Below are positions 7,804 through 14,428 of a stretch of 14,428 nucleotides of DNA, piece after piece. Origin of the DNA: Willaertia magna (lineage: Eukaryota > Heterolobosea > Eutetramitea > Acrasida > Naegleriidae). Under the pieces are notes generated by a model. That model did not search any database. It worked only from the letters and a program-made list of their open reading frames with translations, and had not been told where the DNA came from. Numbering within the stretch: position 1 is the first letter of the stretch; each line of letters starts with the position of its first letter. A program made the position numbers and the translations under genes. The DNA lies in contig CADWAF010001834.1 of NCBI GenBank assembly GCA_902984215.1, forward strand, positions 1 to 14,428, written 5' to 3'.

Positions 7804-9342
7804 TTATTCCCTCAATGTATTATTAACTTTATAATCACTTCCTAATGTAGTAGCAATAGATTTCCAATCATGTACATATTTATAATAATCTAAATTAGAA
7901 CACCAATCCAAAATATCATCCATTTCTTTATCTAAATCATCATCTAATAATTCTTCATCTAATTGATCTAATACATCCTTTTCTTTCATATTTAATGTAA
8001 ATTTATGTAATTCATTATCTTCATTATTATCTAATAATGGTATTGTTTGATTTTCTATATTTACATCCATTTTCCTTAATTGTAATAACCATTCTAATCT
8101 TCTTTTTCTTCTTTTCTTTTTTAATAAATCTTTCTTCTTTTTAGGTGGTATATAAATAGTAGGTGGATTATTATTTATAGAATTATTATTTAATACTCTA
8201 TTTGATTTCTTTTTAACTAAATCTAATATTGTAAAATTACATAAATTATTAAAATGTTTATTATTTAAATCATCTATTGAAATAAAATCATTTGAATTAA
8301 CATGTCTCCATGCATTTCTATCATCTCTATGATACCAATCATTATATTCCCATTCTTTATTTAATAATTCTTTTACTCTATTACCATTTATAGTAATATT
8401 GTCAATTGTACCATTGTGATCACTACCTTTATCAATTAACAATTTATTAATAGGTAATTCTGTATTTAATTTTCTTTCATTTGCATAATTTCTAGGTGCA
8501 AATGAATTTATATCTATAATTGGAAAATGAATAAATATTTTATAGTAAATATTTGGCGGGAAATAATTTCCTCCTAATCTAAATTTAACATGAGCTCCTA
8601 ATGCACTATCTAATAAACTTGCCTCTTTTGGATTTATACTTTTTAATAAAGTTGAAGGATTTTGTAAATTTTCTTTAAATGAAATTAAATGTTTATAAAA
8701 AATAAATATTTCTCTATTTATATAATTTTTCCACCAAAATTGTATTTTAAATGCAGAATGATGCAATAAATTATAATAAATTTTTTTATTTTTTCTAAAA
8801 AAATATAATTTACTTCCTGTAAATAAAAATAATTTTTTTCTATAATTTTTATATTTATTTTGTATTAAACTAGCACTTATATAAAATATTTTATTATTAA
8901 AATATTCACCAGTTTTATTAAATTTAAATATTGTAATTAATTGTTGAAATTTAGATTGTATATAAGGTATATAATTAGATAAAAATATTGAATAATTACT
9001 TTCATTTTTAATTAAATTATTTGGTTGTATTATTTTATTATAAATTTCATTATATTCATTTAAAATTAATGTTTCTTGTTCAATTGTTGTTGTTTTTGTA
9101 TTATTGTATGATTGGGATTGAGGTGTTAAGGGTTGTTGAAATCCCTTTCTATAAAGATATCCTCTAATATGTCTTTGTATTTCAATGGCTGCACTAACCA
9201 TTCTTAATAATGGATATTCATTTTCTTTGTTATGATGATGATTAATAAAATAGTGTCGCTTCTCTTTTGATTTGTAAAGATAAGGTTTCCTCACTTCTAT
9301 TGTTTTGCTATTATTTGTATTATTATTTGTATTCTTTCTCAT
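7804..9342 (-). CDS. C11orf65/MFI-family protein with IQ motifs
   Basis: A 512-residue homologue of human C11orf65 (MFI), described in mammals as an inhibitor of Drp1-dependent mitochondrial fission. The diagnostic block is residues 236-287: INPKEASLLDSALGAHV, KFRLGG, FPPNIYYKIF and FAPRNYA. Later family segments are WYHRDDRNAWRHV (336-348), KKRRKRRLEWLLQLRKM (about 409-425) and DDILDWCSNLDYYKYVHDWKSIA (split here as DDILDW 475-480 and YVHDWKSIA 489-497). Three IQ-type motifs precede the domain: IQRHIRGYLYRK (55-66), IQNKYKNYRKK (160-170) and IQFWWKNYINR (200-210), suggesting calmodulin or light-chain binding. It is longer than the roughly 310-residue human protein because of the N-terminal region, an Asn-rich insert (about 384-392) and an acidic stretch (460-475). 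The ATG follows a run of nine A residues. Family membership rests on my memory of the human sequence; function in this organism is inferred. Confidence 0.87.
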   Translation of the reverse strand: MRKNTNNNTNNSKTIEVRKPYLYKSKEKRHYFINHHHNKENEYPLLRMVSAAIEIQRHIRGYLYRKGFQQPLTPQSQSYNNTKTTTIEQETLILNEYNEIYNKIIQPNNLIKNESNYSIFLSNYIPYIQSKFQQLITIFKFNKTGEYFNNKIFYISASLIQNKYKNYRKKLFLFTGSKLYFFRKNKKIYYNLLHHSAFKIQFWWKNYINREIFIFYKHLISFKENLQNPSTLLKSINPKEASLLDSALGAHVKFRLGGNYFPPNIYYKIFIHFPIIDINSFAPRNYANERKLNTELPINKLLIDKGSDHNGTIDNITINGNRVKELLNKEWEYNDWYHRDDRNAWRHVNSNDFISIDDLNNKHFNNLCNFTILDLVKKKSNRVLNNNSINNNPPTIYIPPKKKKDLLKKKRRKRRLEWLLQLRKMDVNIENQTIPLLDNNEDNELHKFTLNMKEKDVLDQLDEELLDDDLDKEMDDILDWCSNLDYYKYVHDWKSIATTLGSDYKVNNTLRE

Positions 9343-9532
9343 TTTTTTTTGAGCGGGAAAAGACTACTTTATCTCCCTCTGAGCGAATCGGAATACATGC
9401 ATTTCACAAGATGCACCATCTTTGTTCGTTCAACATACCCCAATCCTAATCTCTTTATCGGAATGAACAATAAAAAAGAATAATAATACAAACTATTATC
9501 ATCATTATTGTAATAATAATAATAATAAAAAA
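9343..9532. promoter_or_regulatory. Shared divergent promoter, MFI-like / tRNase Z-like genes
   Basis: These 190 bp separate two divergent starts. Bases 9361-9460 are about 41% GC by hand count, far above either gene. GCGGGAAA (9353-9360) is a perfect E2F-type site on the opposite strand (TTTCCCGC). A CCAAT lies at 9440-9444. TGAGCG occurs twice (near 9350 and 9380) and TCGGAAT twice (near 9388 and 9458). The right end is an AT-rich TAA-repeat leader before the plus-strand ATG. Confidence 0.55.
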
Positions 9533-10354
9533 ATGTCTCAATTAAAAAAGTTAATTTATATGAATCAACATGTTAGTGATCTATTCATTACTCAAAATAA
9601 TAAATATTGGTTATTTAATTGTGGTGAAGGTACTCAACATGCATTAAATGAAAATAAATTACGTTGTACTAGAATTGAAGTAATTTGTATTACTAAATTA
9701 TCTATAAATACTATATATGGATTAAATGGTTTAATTAGTATGATTTTATTATTTACTAATCCAAATCAAAAATATGATAGAAAAATATTACCTTATTTAT
9801 ATATTATTGGACCAAGTGGAATTATTAAATATTTATTAAATTTATTTAATATTACACAAACATTTTTAAATAAAATTGACATTTTTTTTATTGAAATAAA
9901 TAACAATCCACTTGACAATACCAACATTGACAATACTCATCCACTTGACAATAATACAATCAATAATAATTACAATAATCATCTAATTAAAGAAATTTAT
10001 TTTAATAATCCAAAAATAGATCAAATAGAAAATTATGAATATTTTTTACCATATTTAAATAAAGAAGATAAATATAATGATTTATTAAATATTAATTGTA
10101 TTTTAAAATATCCATTAAATAATAAAATAAATTTATTTTTAGAAATTAAAATTAATGAAAATAATACTATTGAATATATTATTAAAGAAATTACTAAAAA
10201 TGGATATAATAAAAATAAATTAATTAAATATCATATTGAAAATAAAGATATAATTGAACTAAATAATAAAGGATATATATTAAATAAAAATAATGAAATG
10301 ATTACTTCATCAATGATTCATAATTATAAATTAAAAAATATAATAAAAATTTAA
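9533..10354 (+). CDS. Stand-alone tRNase Z-like fold lacking the catalytic motif (amino half of a long tRNase Z)
   Basis: A 273-residue beta-lactamase-fold relative of tRNase Z, the endonuclease that trims tRNA 3' ends. WLFNCGEGTQ (26-35) and KLRCTRIEVICIT (42-54) match the family, but where active enzymes carry the zinc motif HxHxDH this protein has TKLSINTIYGLNGL (54-67), with no histidine. LFNCGEG with Asn and a G-x-I-S-M-I segment resemble the inactive amino half of long tRNase Z (ELAC2 type). IIGPSGIIKYL (91-101) fits the following conserved strand. The C-terminal metal-binding half is absent: the frame ends at TAA 10352 and the next gene's stop codon is 23 bp away. Residues 123-149 are an Asn-rich linker holding a 14-base direct repeat (9907-9920 and 9940-9953). 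It could be half of a split enzyme, a non-catalytic partner, or a truncated copy. A decayed short tRNase Z is the alternative. Confidence 0.75.
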   Translation: MSQLKKLIYMNQHVSDLFITQNNKYWLFNCGEGTQHALNENKLRCTRIEVICITKLSINTIYGLNGLISMILLFTNPNQKYDRKILPYLYIIGPSGIIKYLLNLFNITQTFLNKIDIFFIEINNNPLDNTNIDNTHPLDNNTINNNYNNHLIKEIYFNNPKIDQIENYEYFLPYLNKEDKYNDLLNINCILKYPLNNKINLFLEIKINENNTIEYIIKEITKNGYNKNKLIKYHIENKDIIELNNKGYILNKNNEMITSSMIHNYKLKNIIKI

Positions 10355-10371
10355 AATTAAAATTTAAAATT
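10346..10371. repeat. 13-bp tandem duplication across the tRNase Z-like stop codon
   Basis: AAAATTTAAAATT occurs twice, head to tail, with no mismatch (10346-10358 and 10359-10371). The stop codon of the plus-strand gene (10352-10354) lies inside the first copy. The pair fills nearly all the space between two converging genes. Confidence 0.8.
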
Positions 10372-10377
10372 AAATAA

Positions 10378-13300
10378 TTAATTCATATTTGCAAATAAAA
10401 ATGGAGGTACATGTTGATCCAAAATAGATTGCGATACATTTCCATATTTACTAAATTGTTGTAAAAATCTTAACATAAATAAACAATTATCATTTATATT
10501 CTTTTTTCCACTATTTAATTCTAATTGATCTAAATTAGATCTAATAAATTGACCAATATAAGAAATAAATAAATTTAATTGTGAAATATGAAATTGTTTT
10601 AATATAGTTAAAATACCAATAATAAATGGTGTACCATCTAATATATCACCTTTCTTTTTTGAAATTAAACAATCAATGGATGAATTATAAATAAATTTAT
10701 CCATTACATGTAATAAAAATAGAAAACAAACTAATCCTACATGTTGAATATCATTATATTCATTAAAATGGAAGGTATTATTATTACTAGTATTATTGGT
10801 ATTATTGGTATTATTAAAATGATTGGTAACATATTGTGGTGTTAAATAAATTTTATCAAATGGAGAATGTAATCCAGTTGTTGATAAATAATTTGTTAAT
10901 TCACTTAAAATTGGATTATTTTTTAAATTTAAATTATTTTTAAAAATAAAATCTTTTTGAATAGCATCATTAACATTTTGTAAAGCATGATATAATGGAT
11001 TAGCATTTAATTTACAACTAAATAATAATTGATTAGCTAATTCTCTTCTTAATAATTGACATGTTCCAATTGACATTATAAATTGAATAAAATTTAAAAA
11101 AGGTAAATTTAATTGATCAAATAATTTCATTAAATTTAAATCAGGTAATGAATTTGGAGGGAATAAATATTCTTCAAATATTTTAACTTGTTTTTTAGAA
11201 ATAAATTTAATATAATTTTTAATAAATAAATTTAATAAATGTACTATTCTAAAACTAATTAATAAATCTAAACCAACTAAACCATATGTACCAATTGTAG
11301 AATATAATTTACTAAATAAATATAATCCTAATATATTATCATTTAAATTATTTATATCATACCATCCATTTTTAGGTTCAATATAAACAGTTCTTCTACT
11401 ATCACTTAAAATAAATAATTCAATTAATAATCTACCCATAAAATTATTATTACCAATTGTTGTTTTAGGAATAGGTATAACATGTGATTGATATAAAGAT
11501 TGAAAATCATAAATCTTTTTCTTTAAGAATTGATTAGCTTCTTGTTCAACATGATACATTATAATTCTAGCATATTCTTCTTGCCATAATTTTAAACCAT
11601 AAACATGTACATAATCTTGTATATATTCAAATGATCTTAACATTCCATCTAATAAATCATTTAAAGATAATAATTTATTTTCAAATTGTTTATTTAATTC
11701 TAATAAATTAATATTATCTAATTTTTTATGTAAAAATAATAAATCAGTTAAATTAAAATCTAAATTTGAAGAAATAAAATTTAAATAATTATTTAAAGCA
11801 AATGTAATTTTTCTAACCAATTCTTTTCTAATACCATCTTCTAATAATTGTTTAGGATCAATCTCTACAATACCCATTAATGTCTTTTCCATTGCTAATA
11901 TACCTTCTGTATATTTAGATACTTCAAATGTACATCTAGCTAATTCATATCTTTCATCTAATTGTGAATAAATCTTTAAATCATTTCTATTTAATTTACT
12001 TGGTAATTCTTTAATTTTATTTGTTTGTAATTCAATAATTTTATTTAAAATATCAAACATTGATATAGGTATAATCTCTAATGTATTTCTAACAAATTTA
12101 ACTAATTCACTTGAATAATATTGTGATACACTAACTATATCATTAGATTTTTTAGATTGAATAATTCTAACTAATGGTAATTCTAACATGGTAGCTAATT
12201 TTAAAAAGGTAGATCTAATTTTAATAATTAAAGAAGGATCCTTTTTAATTCTTAATTGCATTGCATTAACATATTCAATAATAATTTCCCATGCATAAGA
12301 TATATCACTACATATAGCTATACCAATTAATATAGATTGTTTAATATTTACATATCTAATCATTTTCTTTAATAATAATCTAGTATCACTTAAATATTGT
12401 TTAACTTGTAATGATTGTTCAATTTGATGAAATTGTTCAACATCTTCTAATGCTAATGTTACTTGATGTATTTTTCTACCTGCCAATGTACTATCATGAT
12501 AATCTATATCATTAATTTTATTTGACATTTCTAAAAACCATTGTTGTAATTGTTCATCTTTTAATTCTTCAGGTGTTAATGCTTTCTCTCCTGAAAAATA
12601 ATTAGCTAATTCATTCATTCTATTTTTAGCTTTATTTTTACATTCATTCCATTTCATTTCCTTTTCATCTAACATTTCTTGAAATTTATTTTTTAATAAA
12701 AATTCAAATTGTGAAATATTTAATAATAATAATAATATTTCTTCTTGATTTGTATTTTCTAAAATTAATTCTTTAATCTTTTTAATTGGTGAATTAGTAG
12801 TACGATGTAATAATAACCATCTTAATGTAACATTACAATCTCTTAAACAACTAACTAATTTATTTATATTATCTAAAATATATTCTTCAATTAATACTCC
12901 TTCAGTTAAATATTGATTTAATTGATTTAATAATTTAGGTAAATTATTTTTAGAATGTAAATCACATAAATATTTAACATGATTTAATTGTACAATATTA
13001 TTTATAGCTAATGATGCTGCTTTAAAATCTTTCCATACAAATGTTAAATCAATTGTAAATCCCATATAATAAGATATTACCCAATTATCATTAAAATGTT
13101 TATCTACAATCTCTCTCATAATTGCATATTCATCATTTAAAATATTGTATTTAAAATATAAAATTATAAATAACATGGATGCTTGAGTAGATAATGCTAC
13201 GGATCGATGTTCTGGTAAAGGGTAATAACTTGTTTGTAAATAGATATCATCGGATCTTAATCTACCTATAATCATATTAATGATCATTTCAGGTAATGGA

Positions 13301-13971
13301 AATCTATTAAAATATTCACATGGATAATTTAATGGATAATTTTGTATATTGTTATTACTATTTGTAGAATTGGTCTCATAACCAGTTGATCTACATAATT
13401 TACATATATCATCTATATTTGGAATTTCACCTGCACCTTTATATCTATAATAACTCATTAACATTCTTTCTCTAATTATTCCTGGAATTTTATAATCCAA
13501 TAATAGTAACATTACTCCATATAAATAAATTAATTCAGCTAATAATTGTTTACCATCTTGATTCACTAAAATACTTTCAATAGATTGTTGTATATATAAT
13601 TGTTGTTCTAAATCATTTACAAATCTAATTATATCTTTATAATAATTATAAATAGATTTAAATAAAGTATAAAATCTTTCTAAAATTGGCATATGAGATT
13701 CTTTAAATGATTCATCTAAATCTAATAATTCAGATGATGTTGTAATTCTATTATCATATTGATCTTGATTTTTTAAATATTTAAAATCAAATATAATTGA
13801 ATTATATTTATTATTTATTTTATTATTATTATCATTTAAATAATAAACACTTGGTATATGATGTGATAATCTTAATAGTTCTGCAATAATGGCATTACCT
13901 CTAGAAACGATATGTAAAAGTGTTTGTCCACAAAGATTACTTTCACTTAAAAAATTATTGGTTGCAGACAT
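10378..13971 (-). CDS. WASHC5: Strumpellin, WASH complex subunit 5
   Basis: A 1197-residue strumpellin in one uninterrupted frame, close to the human length of 1159. Strumpellin is a core scaffold of the WASH complex (with WASH1, FAM21, SWIP and CCDC53), which activates Arp2/3 actin nucleation on endosomes and lysosomes for sorting and retrieval. Similarity runs end to end: RGNAIIAELLRLS (24-36), IFDFKYLK, ERMLMSYYRYKGAG, IIGRLRSDDIY (about 235-245), PLPEHRSVAL, LRDCNVTLRWLLLH, YYSSELVKFVRNTLEIIP (about 616-635), DPKQLLEDGIRKELV (about 702-716), FEYIQDYVHVYGLKLWQEE (about 780-798) and a C-terminal HVPPF. The start aligns with the human start plus about nine residues. An Asn/Thr insert near 1052-1064 comes from a 9-bp tandem repeat (10791-10815). 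It converges on the tRNase Z-like gene (23-bp gap) and diverges from the right-edge gene. Confidence 0.98.
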   Translation of the reverse strand: MSATNNFLSESNLCGQTLLHIVSRGNAIIAELLRLSHHIPSVYYLNDNNNKINNKYNSIIFDFKYLKNQDQYDNRITTSSELLDLDESFKESHMPILERFYTLFKSIYNYYKDIIRFVNDLEQQLYIQQSIESILVNQDGKQLLAELIYLYGVMLLLLDYKIPGIIRERMLMSYYRYKGAGEIPNIDDICKLCRSTGYETNSTNSNNNIQNYPLNYPCEYFNRFPLPEMIINMIIGRLRSDDIYLQTSYYPLPEHRSVALSTQASMLFIILYFKYNILNDEYAIMREIVDKHFNDNWVISYYMGFTIDLTFVWKDFKAASLAINNIVQLNHVKYLCDLHSKNNLPKLLNQLNQYLTEGVLIEEYILDNINKLVSCLRDCNVTLRWLLLHRTTNSPIKKIKELILENTNQEEILLLLLNISQFEFLLKNKFQEMLDEKEMKWNECKNKAKNRMNELANYFSGEKALTPEELKDEQLQQWFLEMSNKINDIDYHDSTLAGRKIHQVTLALEDVEQFHQIEQSLQVKQYLSDTRLLLKKMIRYVNIKQSILIGIAICSDISYAWEIIIEYVNAMQLRIKKDPSLIIKIRSTFLKLATMLELPLVRIIQSKKSNDIVSVSQYYSSELVKFVRNTLEIIPISMFDILNKIIELQTNKIKELPSKLNRNDLKIYSQLDERYELARCTFEVSKYTEGILAMEKTLMGIVEIDPKQLLEDGIRKELVRKITFALNNYLNFISSNLDFNLTDLLFLHKKLDNINLLELNKQFENKLLSLNDLLDGMLRSFEYIQDYVHVYGLKLWQEEYARIIMYHVEQEANQFLKKKIYDFQSLYQSHVIPIPKTTIGNNNFMGRLLIELFILSDSRRTVYIEPKNGWYDINNLNDNILGLYLFSKLYSTIGTYGLVGLDLLISFRIVHLLNLFIKNYIKFISKKQVKIFEEYLFPPNSLPDLNLMKLFDQLNLPFLNFIQFIMSIGTCQLLRRELANQLLFSCKLNANPLYHALQNVNDAIQKDFIFKNNLNLKNNPILSELTNYLSTTGLHSPFDKIYLTPQYVTNHFNNTNNTNNTSNNNTFHFNEYNDIQHVGLVCFLFLLHVMDKFIYNSSIDCLISKKKGDILDGTPFIIGILTILKQFHISQLNLFISYIGQFIRSNLDQLELNSGKKNINDNCLFMLRFLQQFSKYGNVSQSILDQHVPPFLFANMN
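10791..10815. repeat. 9-bp tandem repeat inside strumpellin
   Basis: TATTATTGG repeats about 2.8 times and encodes an Asn-Asn-Thr repeat in the strumpellin C-terminal region. This is a typical coding microsatellite, in frame and not disruptive. Confidence 0.75.
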
Positions 13972-14188
13972 TTTTTTTTTAACAATTTTTTTTTTTATTT
14001 TTTTGCGGTTCGGAGATGGTACCTTGACTGATTGTGAATTGGAAGATGATTTTTTTTTAATTTACAGTTTGATTTTAGACGCTGTTCCCGCCAATAGTTT
14101 AGCCAGCGTTGATTGCCTGTTGCTCGATTTCTCGATTTTATCAATTTTAATAATTGTTTGCAATTGTGTAAAGTTTACAATAATAATA
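13972..14188. promoter_or_regulatory. Shared divergent promoter, strumpellin / right-edge gene
   Basis: These 217 bp lie between the strumpellin ATG and the next plausible plus-strand ATG. T-runs (13970-14001) form an A-rich strumpellin leader. TTCCCGCC (14085-14092) is E2F-like and overlaps a CCAAT (14091-14095); an inverted CCAAT lies near 14037. GC is well above that of the strumpellin body. Confidence 0.5.
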
Positions 14189-14428
14189 ATGAAGGAACAA
14201 GATTGGCTAGCGCTGATCGCTTATATTGACAATGAATTGAATAAGTTATTCCATAAAGTTGTAATAATTTCATTTCTGTCACAAGGAATTCATTAAAGTT
14301 ACAATCCATTAAAATAATTTGATTTAATGTCTACATCTTTCCTTTTTTAATCATTATGAAAATTACTATAAAATATTATAATTATAATAGGATTCAAGAA
14401 TTAACAAAAAAAAACAAAATGAAAATTA
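14189..14428 (+). CDS. Probable first exon and start of exon 2 of an unidentified gene (partial)
   Basis: ATG at 14189 follows TAATAATA and opens 24 codons with balanced codon use (MKEQDWLALIAYIDNEL, then NKLFHKV). A GTAATAATT donor at 14261 falls exactly after a codon, and an ATTATAATAG acceptor ends at 14390, giving a 130-nt AT-rich intron. The frame then stays open to the window edge (DSRINKKKQNEN). Without splicing the frame ends at a TAA at 14294. The product is not recognised. Splicing is inferred from consensus and reading-frame fit only; the gene continues beyond the window, if real. Confidence 0.45.

Noticed and set aside
13889..14296. Plus-strand open frame of 135 codons across the strumpellin start
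   Set aside because: Its first part is antisense to strumpellin and translates T-runs into poly-Phe. Only its last part, from ATG 14189, looks like a real gene start, and that is reported separately.
1..14428. CRISPR array, tRNA, rRNA or intact transposon
   Set aside because: No regularly spaced repeats, no tRNA-like arms with a GTTC-type loop, no rRNA signatures and no transposase or reverse transcriptase motifs were seen.

Overview
This is a very AT-rich nuclear segment from a eukaryotic protist. Genes are long single open frames with asparagine-rich low-complexity inserts and almost no coding introns. TAA is used as a normal stop, which excludes ciliates such as Tetrahymena. A social amoeba (Dictyostelia, Amoebozoa) is the best fit: WASH complex, a type II-like PIP kinase, a B-box/NHL protein and poly-Asn tracts. 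The species is not resolved, and other AT-rich protists remain possible.

Layout. Bases 1-1960 hold no gene I can support. Then: a WDR31-like WD40 protein (-, 1961-3097); a phosphatidylinositol phosphate kinase (-, 3198-4958); an unrecognised 388-residue protein (+, 5222-6388); a perfect 52-bp palindrome (6406-6457); a broken B-box/coiled-coil/NHL gene (+, 6655-7788); a C11orf65/MFI-family protein with IQ motifs (-, 7804-9342); an apparent stand-alone non-catalytic half of a long tRNase Z (+, 9533-10354); the WASH subunit strumpellin (-, 10378-13971); and the likely first exon of another gene at the right edge (+, from 14189).

Packing is tight. Three divergent pairs share promoters of 263, 190 and 217 bp. 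Two convergent pairs are separated by only 15 and 23 bp between stop codons, so their 3' UTRs very probably overlap. The two minus-strand genes at the left are 100 bp apart.

Functions are not an operon-like set. Strumpellin (endosomal actin), the PIP kinase (phosphoinositides), the MFI-like protein (mitochondrial fission or calmodulin binding) and the N-myristoylation-type WDR31-like protein all suggest membrane or organelle work, but nothing in the sequence shows that they cooperate.

The most unusual signals are: GC content that is highest in promoters and gene starts (about 30-40%) and falls to 5-15% inside genes; the orphan tRNase Z amino half; the B-box/NHL gene disrupted at two nearby sites; the long perfect palindrome; and GC-rich E2F-like cores in all three divergent promoters. 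All percentages are hand counts on short stretches.
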